A stretch of 41,307 nt of DNA from an uncultured Trueperaceae bacterium (GCA_913062675.1 CAJXWR010000009.1:1-41307), one strand, 5' to 3'; shown: positions 31,870-39,521, numbered from the stretch's first letter. Made by a program: numbers and translations. The notes: generated by a model not told the origin, from the sequence alone.

Positions 31870-32033
31870 GCGTTCTCCGCTCAATTAGGACAGTTCGATG
31901 AGTACGTGAATGCCTTCACGTGAAGCACGAAAAGCGCCGTCTGGGACGGCATTCGGAACGATTCCGAGAAATGGGCCACCGAAAAAGAATGTGAAAATCG
32001 TGAGAAATCCCCACCAGCACGCGAAAACGGGGC
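31870..32033. other. Intergenic stretch with three small hairpins
   Basis: Three consecutive inverted repeats: ACGTGAA-TGCC-TTCACGT (31904-31921), GCCGTC-TGG-GACGGC (31936-31950) and TCGGAA-CGA-TTCCGA (31953-31967). The region is A+T-rich compared with its flanks. On the minus strand an open frame of about 55 codons (ending at 31885) has a Phe-rich hydrophobic segment (FLTIFTFFFGGPFLGIV) but no ribosome site and no GC3 bias. It may be a small RNA, a small membrane peptide, or non-coding spacer. Confidence 0.35.
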
Positions 32034-32063
32034 TAGACAGATACCCCACCTGCGCGCTATACT
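32034..32063 (+). promoter_or_regulatory. Promoter for Crp/Fnr-family gene
   Basis: TAGACA (32034-32039), an 18-nt spacer and TATACT (32058-32063). The leader to ATG 32181 is about 110 nt and GC-rich. Confidence 0.6.
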
Positions 32064-32180
32064 TTTCGTAGTGAACGCGGTGGGGCCCGGGCACCGTCCC
32101 CACGCGAGCGATCGCTCGCACCCGACCCCGCACCGCGCATCACCCAGGTCCGGACCCCGTCCGGAGAAGTGAGGTGCTCC

Positions 32181-32864
32181 ATGCTCGACACCTTCGAGAC
32201 CATCCGCTCGCCCGAGCGTTGCGACGTATCCGACATCGTGCCCAGCACGCTGGCTCTTCCGACCCGCACGCTCGAACCCGGCAGCACGCTCTACGAAGCC
32301 GGCCGCGAGGCATCCAGCCTCTACGTCGTCAACTACGGTGTGCTCAAAGCCGTCGTCCCCACCAGCCTCGGTCGCGACCGCATCGCCGACCTCTACGGCC
32401 CCGGAGACGTCCTCGGCCTCGCCTCCCTCGACGGCGGTCGCCACGCCGAAACCGTCGTCGCCGTCCACGACTCCTGCCTCACCCCCATCGACCCGCAGCA
32501 AGCCATGAACGACCGCAAGCTGCGCGACTACGTGATGCAGAGCATGGCCCGGCAACTGCGCCGCAGCCGCGAGATGATCGACGAGGCCGAAATGCCCGTC
32601 GGCGCCCGCGTCACCCGCGCCTTCCTCCGCCTCGCCCAACAGTTCGGGCAACCCAGCGACGAGAGCGAACACGGCGTCAAGCTCCCGCTCGCCCTCACCC
32701 ACGAGGACCTCGCCGACCTGACCGGCAGCAGCCGCGTCACCATCACCCGCATCCTCGGTGAACTCCGCAGCGAAGGCGCCCTCTCCGGAACGCGCGGCGT
32801 GTACGTCGCCGACCCCGAAGGCCTCGAACGCGCCACCGACCATTACGTCATGCAAGTGCTGTAA
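32181..32864 (+). CDS. Crp/Fnr-family transcription regulator
   Basis: A regulator of 227 residues with an N-terminal cyclic-nucleotide-binding-like barrel (about 25-125; TLEPGSTLYEAGREASSLYVVNYGVLKAVV, LYGPGDVLGLASL) and a C-terminal winged helix (about 145-220; LTHEDLADLTGSSRVTITRILGELRSEGAL). The barrel does not show the full cAMP phosphate-binding motif, and no Fe-S cysteines are present. It therefore resembles SdrP/DdrI-type regulators of Thermus and Deinococcus that respond to stress, possibly without a ligand. ATG 32181 follows GAGGTG; GTG 32169 is an in-frame alternative. A strong hairpin follows the gene. It is next to lexA but transcribed away from it. Confidence 0.88.
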   Translation: MLDTFETIRSPERCDVSDIVPSTLALPTRTLEPGSTLYEAGREASSLYVVNYGVLKAVVPTSLGRDRIADLYGPGDVLGLASLDGGRHAETVVAVHDSCLTPIDPQQAMNDRKLRDYVMQSMARQLRRSREMIDEAEMPVGARVTRAFLRLAQQFGQPSDESEHGVKLPLALTHEDLADLTGSSRVTITRILGELRSEGALSGTRGVYVADPEGLERATDHYVMQVL

Positions 32865-32889
32865 GCACGCCAAGACCTCCCCGCGAAAT

Positions 32890-32915
32890 GCGCGCCGCCC
32901 CACGGGGCGGCGCGC
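32890..32915 (+). terminator. GC-rich terminator hairpin after Crp/Fnr gene
   Basis: Two 12-nt perfect arms (GCGCGCCGCCCC and its complement) around AC, 25 nt after the stop. No U-tract follows. Confidence 0.6.
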
Positions 32916-32923
32916 TCGCATTC

Positions 32924-32931
32924 GCTATCGT
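32924..32931 (+). promoter_or_regulatory. -10-like box before the dienelactone hydrolase-like gene
   Basis: TATCGT lies 6 nt before ATG 32938, with no ribosome site, giving a leaderless layout like that at 13667-13679. Confidence 0.35.
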
Positions 32932-32937
32932 CACGCC

Positions 32938-33759
32938 ATGCGCACCCTCCGCCGCGTCGCCACGATCCTCCTCGTCACGCTCCTCGTCCTCGCGCTCGGC
33001 CTCGTCCTCAGCGTCCCCTTCGACCGCGCCATCACCGCCGGCCGCGTCGACGCAGTCACCAACGTCACCTTCCCCGCCAGCCAAGCCGACGCACACCCCG
33101 TCGCCGCCTACCGCGCCGACCCCGACGGCGAAGGCCCCCACCCCGCCGTCGTGATGATCCACGAGTTCTGGGGCCTCCGCAGCGACATCGCCGGCAAGGC
33201 CGACGCCCTCGCCGACCTCGGCTACGTCGTCGTCGCCCCCGACACCTTCCGCGGCACCAGCGTCAACTGGGTTCCCTCCGCCATCTGGAACGTCATCTCC
33301 ACCCCCGCCGAATCCATCGACGCCGACCTTCGCAGCGTCGTCGACGCCCTCGCCGCCGACCCCACCATCGATCCAGACCGCATCGTCGTCATGGGCTTCT
33401 GCTACGGCGGAGGCGCCGCCCTCCGCTACAGCCTCTCCGACCCCCGCCTCGCCGGCACCGGCGTGTTCTACGGCACCCTCATCACCGAACCCGACCGCCT
33501 CGAAACCCTCCCCGGACCCCTCCTCGGCATCTTCGGCGAGGAAGACGCCCAAATCCCCATGGACGAGGTCCTCGCCTTCGAACGCGCCCTCCAGGAAACC
33601 GACGTTCCCCACGAGCTCTACAGCTGGCCCGGCGTCGGCCACGCCTTCGTCGGCAGCGTCGAAGAGATCGCCGAAGGGGGCCCACCCGCCGAAGCCTGGT
33701 CCACCTTCACCCGCTGGCTCGAGGACGTCACGGCCACCACCACACCAACGGCGCCGTAA
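32938..33759 (+). CDS. Membrane-anchored dienelactone hydrolase-like protein
   Basis: The 273-residue protein has one N-terminal hydrophobic helix (ATILLVTLLVLALGLVLSV), a signal anchor, followed by a dienelactone hydrolase fold. The catalytic elements are Cys nucleophile C155 in VMGFCYGGGAAL, acid D203 in GEEDAQIP, H235 in PGVGHAFVGS and E76 in MIHEFWGL. Known family members open dienelactones or act on other esters; here the substrate is unknown, and the protein should face outside the cytoplasm. ATG 32938 is chosen because the basic N-terminus MRTLRR precedes the helix and a -10-like box lies just upstream. Strong GC3 bias agrees with a native gene. Confidence 0.85.
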   Translation: MRTLRRVATILLVTLLVLALGLVLSVPFDRAITAGRVDAVTNVTFPASQADAHPVAAYRADPDGEGPHPAVVMIHEFWGLRSDIAGKADALADLGYVVVAPDTFRGTSVNWVPSAIWNVISTPAESIDADLRSVVDALAADPTIDPDRIVVMGFCYGGGAALRYSLSDPRLAGTGVFYGTLITEPDRLETLPGPLLGIFGEEDAQIPMDEVLAFERALQETDVPHELYSWPGVGHAFVGSVEEIAEGGPPAEAWSTFTRWLEDVTATTTPTAP

Positions 33760-33791
33760 CCGCGGCCATGGCGCACGCGTCCCCCAGCGCC

Positions 33792-33797
33792 TATACT
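33792..33797 (+). promoter_or_regulatory. -10 box of nfuA, leaderless
   Basis: TATACT ends 7 nt before ATG 33805. No Shine-Dalgarno is present in between. The -35 region is not recognisable. Confidence 0.5.
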
Positions 33798-33804
33798 CGG
33801 ACCC

Positions 33805-34392
33805 ATGCTCAACTTCACCGACAACGCGAAACGCCGCGTTCTGCAGTTCCTCGAAGGTCAACGCGCCCAAGGCGTCACCGCCCTCCGCGTCGCCGGCACG
33901 CGCGCCGACCCCAAACTCTGGCTCGTCAAGGACGATGACCGCGACGAGAGCGACACCGCCTTCGACGCCGGCGGCTTCGACGTGCTCCTCGACCCGCTCA
34001 GCGTCCAACACCTCCAAGGCGCCAGCGTCGACTTCGTCGACGACGTCATGCAATCCGGCTTCCGCGTCTACTTCGAAAGCCCCAGCTGGGACGACCCCAT
34101 CGCCCAACGCGTCCAGGACGTCCTCGACACCATGGTCAACCCCGGCGTCGCCGGGCACGGCGGCAACGTCAGCCTCAAGAGCGTCGAGAATGGCGTCGCC
34201 ATCATCGAGTTCGGGGGCGGCTGCCAAGGCTGCGGCGCGGCCGACGTGACCCTCAAGCACGGCGTCGAACGCATGATCAAGGAACAGGTGCCCGAAATCG
34301 TTCAGGTCTCCGACACCACCGATCACGCAGCCGGCGAGAACCCCTACTACCTGCCCCACGAGTCCAGCGGCGAAAGCCCCCTCGGCAAGTAA
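33805..34392 (+). CDS. nfuA: Fe-S cluster carrier NfuA
   Basis: The 195-residue protein has a degenerate A-type (HesB-like) N-terminal domain (about 1-105; LNFTDNAKRRVLQFLEGQ) lacking its cysteines, and a C-terminal NifU-like domain (about 110-175). The cluster ligands are C140 and C143 in GGGCQGCGAADVTLKHGVE. This layout and length match NfuA of E. coli, which delivers 4Fe-4S clusters to apo-enzymes and protects under stress. ATG 33805 follows a TATACT box by 7 nt (leaderless layout). It ends 22 nt before a 10-bp terminator hairpin, so it is probably monocistronic. Confidence 0.9.
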   Translation: MLNFTDNAKRRVLQFLEGQRAQGVTALRVAGTRADPKLWLVKDDDRDESDTAFDAGGFDVLLDPLSVQHLQGASVDFVDDVMQSGFRVYFESPSWDDPIAQRVQDVLDTMVNPGVAGHGGNVSLKSVENGVAIIEFGGGCQGCGAADVTLKHGVERMIKEQVPEIVQVSDTTDHAAGENPYYLPHESSGESPLGK

Positions 34393-34414
34393 CGCCACCC
34401 AATCCGTCACCCGT

Positions 34415-34444
34415 GCAGCGCGTCGTTGACACCTGACGCGCTGC
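34415..34444 (+). terminator. Terminator hairpin after nfuA, overlapping a promoter
   Basis: GCAGCGCGTC (34415-34424) and GACGCGCTGC (34435-34444) are perfect 10-bp arms. The loop carries TTGACA (34426-34431), a possible -35 of the following transporter operon with TACGCT (34450-34455) 18 nt later. Confidence 0.6.
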
Positions 34445-34459
34445 TGACGTACGCTCTGC

Positions 34460-34549
34460 AAACTTACGAGGAGAAAGCCGCCCCGTCGGAGCGAAAACCG
34501 CTCGGACGTCATACTTGCGTGAAGGAAACCGGCAACGTAAACTGAGCCA
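34460..34549 (+). ncRNA. Possible structured leader before nucleoside transporter
   Basis: The stretch can fold with an outer helix TTACG/CGTAA (34464-34468, 34536-34540), a second helix GCCG/CGGC (34477-34480, 34530-34533) and an inner 9-bp hairpin with one G-G mismatch (34485-34493, 34499-34507, loop AAAAC). No known riboswitch class was recognised. A competing reading is a promoter TTGCGT (34514-34519), 17-nt spacer, TAAACT (34537-34542) giving a leaderless start at GTG 34550. Confidence 0.3.
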
Positions 34550-36157
34550 GTGACGCCCTCCTCGGGACCCGAGCCCCAACCCCCCCTCCTGGAGATGCGC
34601 GGCGTCACGAAACGCTTCCCCAACGTCGTGGCGAACGACGCGGTCGACCTCACCGTCGCACGCGGACAGGTTCGCGCCCTCCTCGGGGAGAACGGGGCGG
34701 GCAAGACCACGCTCGTCCACATGCTCTACGGACTCCAGGCGCCCGACGAGGGCGCCATTCTCTTGCACGGTCAACCCACCCGCTTCCGCTCCCCACGCGA
34801 CGCCAAGGCCGCCGGAATCGGGCTCGTCGCCCAGCACTTCCACCTCGCGCGCCGGCACACCGTCGCCGAGAACCTCGCCCTCGCCCTACCCGGCACCCCC
34901 GCACTCTTCCCCACCCGCGCGCTCGCACGACCCGTGAAGGAACTCACCGAACGCTACGGGTTCGAGGTCGATCTCACGGCCCGCGTCTCGCGGCTCAGTC
35001 CCGGTGAGCAGCAACGCGTCGAGATCCTCAAGGCGCTCCTGCAAGGCGCGGAACTCCTCATTCTCGACGAGCCCACCAGCGTCCTCACCCCCCAGGAGGC
35101 CCACCGCCTCTTCGCCGTCCTCGAACGCATGAAGGCCGACGGCAAGGGCGTCATCTTCATTAGTCACAAGCTCGACGAGGTCCTCGCCATCGCCGACCGC
35201 ATCACCGTCCTGCGTGGGGGCCGCGTCGTCGCTGACGAAGCTGCCGCCGACACGACCGCAGCCAAGCTCGCCACCCTCATGGTGGGACGCGAAGTCGCCC
35301 GCGGCCGCAGTGAAGCCAGCCGCGAGCCCGGACCCGTCCGCCTCGCCGTCCACGACCTTAGTGTCCATGCCGACACGGGCGAAGCCCGCCTCAAGAACGT
35401 CACCTTCCACGTGCGCGGCGGCGAGATCGTCGGCGTCGCCGGCGTGGCCGGCAACGGCCAGGCCGAACTCACGCAGGTGTTGACCGGCCTGCACGCCCCC
35501 TCGAGCGGAAGCGTGCACCTCGACGACGTGAACGTGGCCGGCGCCTCGGTCCGCGACCTGTTCGCCCGCGGCGTGGTGCACATCCCCGAGGACCGCAACG
35601 ACATGGGCGTCGTGGGCGCCATGCGCGTCGCCGAGAACCTCGTCATGCGCCGCCACCGCGAAGCCCCCTTCTCCAAGGGAAGACTCCTCGACTGGCGCGC
35701 CGTGGGGGAACACGCCGACGGCGCCATCCGCGATTACGCCATCGCCACCTCGAGCAAGGACACCGTCACCCGCCAACTCTCCGGCGGAAACGTACAGAAG
35801 GTCATCCTCGCGCGCGAGCTCGGCGGCAAGCCCGGTCTCGTCGTCGCCTCCCACCCCACCTACGGTCTCGACGTGGCCGCCACCGAACTCACGCATGCGC
35901 TCCTCCGCGAGCAGCGCGATCGAGGCGCCGCCGTCCTCCTCGTCAGCGAGGACCTCGACGAGCTCCTCGACCTCACCGACCGCATCCTCGTCCTCTTCCG
36001 CGGCGAGGTCACCGGCGTGGTCGATGCGCGCGGCGCGAGCCGTGAAGCCATCGGCCTGCTCATGGCGGGCGACCGCTCCCCCCTCGAGACGCAGGGTGGA
36101 AGCCTCACCTCGGCCCGCATCGATCCTCACGACGGCGTGAACGAGGTCAGCGCATGA
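34550..36157 (+). CDS. Nucleoside ABC transporter ATPase (BMP type, double NBD)
   Basis: A 535-residue protein with two fused ATPase domains, as in RbsA/YufO-type transporters. Domain 1 has Walker A LLGENGAGKTT (46-54), Q-loop LVAQHFHL, signature LSPGEQQR and Walker B LLILDEPTSVL. Domain 2 is degenerate in the usual way: Walker A GVAGVAGNGQAEL, signature LSGGNVQK, and a Walker B region LVVASHPTYGLD where the Asp and catalytic Glu are lost. It energises uptake of a purine nucleoside through the next two permeases. The start is GTG 34550, after a TAAACT box. It overlaps the next gene by ATGA. Confidence 0.93.
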   Translation: MTPSSGPEPQPPLLEMRGVTKRFPNVVANDAVDLTVARGQVRALLGENGAGKTTLVHMLYGLQAPDEGAILLHGQPTRFRSPRDAKAAGIGLVAQHFHLARRHTVAENLALALPGTPALFPTRALARPVKELTERYGFEVDLTARVSRLSPGEQQRVEILKALLQGAELLILDEPTSVLTPQEAHRLFAVLERMKADGKGVIFISHKLDEVLAIADRITVLRGGRVVADEAAADTTAAKLATLMVGREVARGRSEASREPGPVRLAVHDLSVHADTGEARLKNVTFHVRGGEIVGVAGVAGNGQAELTQVLTGLHAPSSGSVHLDDVNVAGASVRDLFARGVVHIPEDRNDMGVVGAMRVAENLVMRRHREAPFSKGRLLDWRAVGEHADGAIRDYAIATSSKDTVTRQLSGGNVQKVILARELGGKPGLVVASHPTYGLDVAATELTHALLREQRDRGAAVLLVSEDLDELLDLTDRILVLFRGEVTGVVDARGASREAIGLLMAGDRSPLETQGGSLTSARIDPHDGVNEVSA

Positions 36158-37248
36158 CCTGGAAGTGGGAACCCCGCGGTGAACCCACCGCCGCCCTCGT
36201 GTGGGGCGTCTCGCTCGGTGCGGTCGCCTTCGCCATGATCCTCACCGGCATCCTCTTCGCCTTCTTCGGCGTCGCGCCGATCCCCGCTTTCGTCACGATC
36301 GTCGAACGCACCATCCTCGATGCACGCGGCTTGAGCGAGGTCGTGAGACGCTCGATTCCCCTCATGCTCGCCGGCGTGGGCCTCACCCTCGCCTTCCGTG
36401 CACGCTTCTGGAACATCGGAGCGGAAGGGCAGCTCCTCATCGGCGCCGTGGCGGCAGCCGGCGTAGCGCTCTTCAGCGGCCTGCCTGCAACCCTGCTCCT
36501 GCCCACGATGTTCATCGCGGGATTCCTTGCCGGTGCAGCGTGGGGACTCGGACCCGCCCTGCTCAAGGTGCGACTCGGCGTCAACGAGATCATCACCACC
36601 CTCATGCTCAACTACGTGGCCATCTACATCGTTCGGTGGCTCATCAACGGGCCCTGGAAGGGCCGCAGCATGGCCGGCTTCGCCTACAGCGACATGTTCG
36701 ACCCCGCCGCCTTCATCCCCACCCTCGGCGCCACCCGCCTCCATTGGCCCACGCTGCTCCTCGCCATCCTCGCCGCGCTCCTCGTCACCTGGTTGCTCGC
36801 CCGCACCCGCTTCGGTTTCGAGGTCCGCATGATGGGCGAGAGCCCCGAAGCGGCGCGCTACGCCGGCGTGGATTTCTTTCGAACCACCTTGATCCTCGTG
36901 CTCGTGTCCGCCGGCGCGGCCGGGCTTGCCGGCGTGGGGGAGGTGGCCGGCATTCACCGCCGACTCGTCGACCCCGGCAGTCTCTCCATCGGGTACGGCT
37001 ACACCGCCATCATCGTGGCGCTCCTCGCCCGCCGCAATCCGCTTGCTGCGCTCGTCACCGCCCTGTTCCTCGGGTGGGTGGCGGCGAGCGGCGACGTCAT
37101 GCAGGTCGCGCTTCGGCTCCCCAGCCAGATCACCGGCGTGACGCAAGGGCTCGTCCTGCTCTCGGTCATCGGGGCGGAACCCCTGCTTCGCTACAAGCTC
37201 GTTCGCGTACGCAAGACCCAACCGCCGACCGCGGGTGAGGTGGCCTGA
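36154..37248 (+). CDS. Nucleoside ABC transporter permease 1
   Basis: A BPD_transp_2-type inner-membrane permease of 364 residues with about nine helices. It includes LAFRARFWNIGAEGQLLIGAVAAAGVAL, LKVRLGVNEIITTLMLNYVAIYIVRWL and AARYAGVDFFRTTLILVLVSAGAAGLAGVGEV, motifs shared with YufP/NupP-like permeases. It starts at ATG 36154 in an ATGA overlap with the ATPase. The second permease begins right after its stop. Confidence 0.93.
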   Translation: MTWKWEPRGEPTAALVWGVSLGAVAFAMILTGILFAFFGVAPIPAFVTIVERTILDARGLSEVVRRSIPLMLAGVGLTLAFRARFWNIGAEGQLLIGAVAAAGVALFSGLPATLLLPTMFIAGFLAGAAWGLGPALLKVRLGVNEIITTLMLNYVAIYIVRWLINGPWKGRSMAGFAYSDMFDPAAFIPTLGATRLHWPTLLLAILAALLVTWLLARTRFGFEVRMMGESPEAARYAGVDFFRTTLILVLVSAGAAGLAGVGEVAGIHRRLVDPGSLSIGYGYTAIIVALLARRNPLAALVTALFLGWVAASGDVMQVALRLPSQITGVTQGLVLLSVIGAEPLLRYKLVRVRKTQPPTAGEVA

Positions 37249-38175
37249 ATGGAACTCGATCTCGTCGTCACCACCCTCGCGCGCGCACTCGCCTTCAGCA
37301 CGCCGCTGCTGTGGGCAGCCTTGGGGGAAATCGTCGTCGAGCGCGCAGGCGTCGTGAACCTCGGGGTGGAGGGCATGATGATCCTCGGCGCCCTCGCCGG
37401 TTTCGTGGTTGCGCAAACCACCGGTGATCCCTGGCTCGGCCTCCTCGCCGCCATGGCGGCGGGTGGCCTCACGGCGGCACTGCACGCGTTCTTCTCGGTG
37501 CTCCTCCGCGCGAACCAGTACGTCTCGGGACTCGCCCTCACGATCTTCGGTTTGGGCCTCTCCGGCTTGATTGGACGCAGTTGGGTGGGGCGACCGCTCA
37601 CCAACCCAATGGAGTTCGTCGACGTGCCGATCCTTCAATCGATTCCCGTGCTCGGCCCGGCACTCTTCCAGGGCCAGTACGCGTTGAGTTGGTTGGGCCT
37701 CCTCGCCGCCATCGCACTCTGGTTCGTCTTGCACCACACGCGCCTGGGTCTCACGATTCGCACGGTTGGGGAGAACCCCGCGGCTGCCGACGCTGCCGGC
37801 GTTCGCGTCCTTACCGTTCGCATCTGGACCGTCATCTTTGGTGGCGTCATGGCGGGCGTCGCGGGCGGTTTCCTCTCGCTGGCGTACCGACCCTCGTGGG
37901 GTCAGGGCATGACGAACGGGTTGGGCTGGATCGCGCTGGCTCTCGCCATCTTCGCGCTGTGGGATCCGCTTCGCGCCATCTTCGCCGCCTTGCTGTTCGG
38001 TACCTTCTTCACCCTGAGTTTCAGCTTGCAGGCGTACTTCGCGCCGCAACTCCTCACGATGATGCCCTACCTCTTCACGATTCTCGCCCTCACCGTCATT
38101 GCCCTGCGCAAGGGCGCCGGCGCATTCGGTGCCCCCGAAGCGCTCGGTGAACCCTATTCCCGGGGTGAACGGTGA
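37249..38175 (+). CDS. Nucleoside ABC transporter permease 2
   Basis: A permease of 308 residues of the same family (YufQ/NupQ-like). Characteristic segments are ALGEIVVERAGVVNLGVEGMMILGAL, ALHAFFSVLLRANQYVSGLALTIFGLG and GLTIRTVGENPAAADAAGV. The ATG directly follows the TGA of permease 1 with no gap, so the pair is coupled. The family imports purine nucleosides or related ligands. Confidence 0.93.
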   Translation: MELDLVVTTLARALAFSTPLLWAALGEIVVERAGVVNLGVEGMMILGALAGFVVAQTTGDPWLGLLAAMAAGGLTAALHAFFSVLLRANQYVSGLALTIFGLGLSGLIGRSWVGRPLTNPMEFVDVPILQSIPVLGPALFQGQYALSWLGLLAAIALWFVLHHTRLGLTIRTVGENPAAADAAGVRVLTVRIWTVIFGGVMAGVAGGFLSLAYRPSWGQGMTNGLGWIALALAIFALWDPLRAIFAALLFGTFFTLSFSLQAYFAPQLLTMMPYLFTILALTVIALRKGAGAFGAPEALGEPYSRGER

Positions 38176-38314
38176 GCCTTCCCAGCTTGGCCTCTCGTCG
38201 CTCGTTTGCGACCGTGGCACGTCCGCCCGTCGACCTTCCGTTTCTCGTTCACTCACGATCGTTCGTTCACTCAAGCGCGTGATTCACGCCCCCCAATCCT
38301 CGGAGGTACGCCCC
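38176..38314 (+). repeat. Gap with direct repeats and a palindrome before BMP gene
   Basis: TCGTTCACTCA occurs at 38245-38255 and 38263-38273 (18-bp period). The perfect palindrome GCGTGATTCACGC follows at 38277-38289, identical to that at 17631-17643. The ribosome site CGGAGG comes next. This may be an internal control region that lets the binding protein be expressed separately. Confidence 0.4.
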
Positions 38315-39463
38315 ATGCGACGCATCCTCGCCCTCATCCTCGCCGCTGCAGCCCTAACGTTCGCCGCTGCGCAGGATCCCCTCAAGGTCGCCTTCATCTA
38401 CGTCGGTCCCGTTGGCGACTACGGCTTCAGTTACGCGCACGATCTGGGTCGTCAGGCCACGCAGGAACATTTCGGCGATCAGATCGAGACGATCTTCGTC
38501 GAGGACGTGCCCGAGCCGGAGGTCGAGCCGTTCATCGATCAACTCGTCGCCGACGGCGCGGACGTGATTCTCGGCACGAGCTTCGGGTTCGGCGATGGCA
38601 TCCTCGCCGCCGCGCAACGCTATCCCGACGTGATCTTCGGCTGGGGGACGGGCTACCTCCGCTCACCCAACGTGTTCACGTACATGGCCGACTTCTACCA
38701 GGTGTACTACCTCAACGGCCTGATCGCCGCTGCGCTTTCGGAGAGCGGTTCGCTCGGGTACGTCGGCGCGTTCCCGATTGCGGAGGTGAAGCGCCACATC
38801 AACGCCTTCACGCTCGGCGCGCGGGAGATCAACCCCGATGCTGAAGTGAACGTGCGTTGGCTCTACAACTGGTACGACCCGGCGGGCGCGACGGAGGCCA
38901 CCGAGGCGCTGCTCGCGGCCGGGTCGGACGTCATCGCCTTCACGGAGGACACGCCGACGGTCATTCAGGTGGCTGCGCAGCGTGAATCCCCGGGCTTCTC
39001 GCACTACGCCAGCATGGTCGAGTTCGCGCCTGGCTACGTCGTGTCGGGTCAGCTCGTGAACTGGGAGACGATCTACATCGACTTCATCCAGGGCGTGCTC
39101 GATGGCACGTACACGAACTCGAACCTGGAGGACGTCGATTACTTCTGGCTCCTCGAGGAGGAGGCGGTCGAGCTGGGCGCCGAGCCGGGCGTGCCGGTGG
39201 CGGAGGCGTACATCGATGATCTCGAGGCGGTCGTCATCGACCACCCCGAGTTCGGTGAAATCAACGCCTACGACCTCGTGATGCGTCGCCTCGCGCAGAT
39301 GACGGAAAGCCGCGAAAACTTCGATCCGTTCCTCGGTCCGCTGGTCGATCGCAACGGCAAGGAGGTCTACGCGGACGGGTACCTCCCGACGATTGGTGAC
39401 CTCGTGAGCATGGAGTTTGCCGTTCCGGGCGTCGTGGGCCCCTGGGACAACGAACCGCAGTAA
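38315..39463 (+). CDS. BMP-family nucleoside-binding protein
   Basis: A periplasmic binding protein of the basic membrane protein (BMP/Med) family, 382 residues. The signal peptide is MRRILALILAAAALTFAAA, with Gln first after cleavage and no lipobox, so it is probably soluble rather than lipid-anchored. Family motifs are KVAFIYVGPVGDYGFSYAHDLG, GADVILGTSFGFGDGIL, GYVGAFPIAEVKRHINAF and LYNWYDPAGATEATEALLAAGSDVIAFTEDT. ATG 38315 follows CGGAGGTACG. It delivers a purine nucleoside or similar ligand to the upstream permeases; the adenine deaminase next door supports a purine ligand. Confidence 0.93.
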   Translation: MRRILALILAAAALTFAAAQDPLKVAFIYVGPVGDYGFSYAHDLGRQATQEHFGDQIETIFVEDVPEPEVEPFIDQLVADGADVILGTSFGFGDGILAAAQRYPDVIFGWGTGYLRSPNVFTYMADFYQVYYLNGLIAAALSESGSLGYVGAFPIAEVKRHINAFTLGAREINPDAEVNVRWLYNWYDPAGATEATEALLAAGSDVIAFTEDTPTVIQVAAQRESPGFSHYASMVEFAPGYVVSGQLVNWETIYIDFIQGVLDGTYTNSNLEDVDYFWLLEEEAVELGAEPGVPVAEAYIDDLEAVVIDHPEFGEINAYDLVMRRLAQMTESRENFDPFLGPLVDRNGKEVYADGYLPTIGDLVSMEFAVPGVVGPWDNEPQ

Positions 39464-39488
39464 GTTCTCCCCCTTCGCGTAATCGATG

Positions 39489-39517
39489 GCCGCCCGGGTG
39501 TTCGACACCCGGGCGGC
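39489..39517 (+). terminator. Strong terminator hairpin after BMP gene
   Basis: GCCGCCCGGGTGT (39489-39501) and its exact complement (39505-39517) pair over 13 bp around TCG, 26 nt after the stop. No U-tract. It ends 15 nt before the adenine deaminase start. Confidence 0.7.
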
Positions 39518-39521
39518 ACGC

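Noticed and set aside
31881-32921. 346-codon minus-strand frame
   Set aside because: It is antisense to the Crp/Fnr gene over most of its length and has biased composition. Only its last A+T-richer part (31885-32050) was kept as a note.
34460-34549. Match to a known riboswitch class
   Set aside because: The conserved cores of purine, TPP, cobalamin, ZTP, THF and SAM riboswitches that I can recall are not visible, so it is reported only as an unclassified structured leader.
32848-34722. 624-codon minus-strand frame
   Set aside because: It spans the terminator, the hydrolase, nfuA and the transporter start; its low-complexity Ala/Gly/Asp/Glu composition marks it as an antisense shadow.
34886-36130. 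Minus-strand frame opposite the ABC ATPase
   Set aside because: The plus-strand ATPase has all family motifs; the antisense product has none.
36127-38274. Long open frame on the minus strand
   Set aside because: It lies opposite two clear permease genes and encodes a Glu/Gly/Arg/His-rich sequence with no domain; it is the usual antisense artefact of GC3-rich genes.
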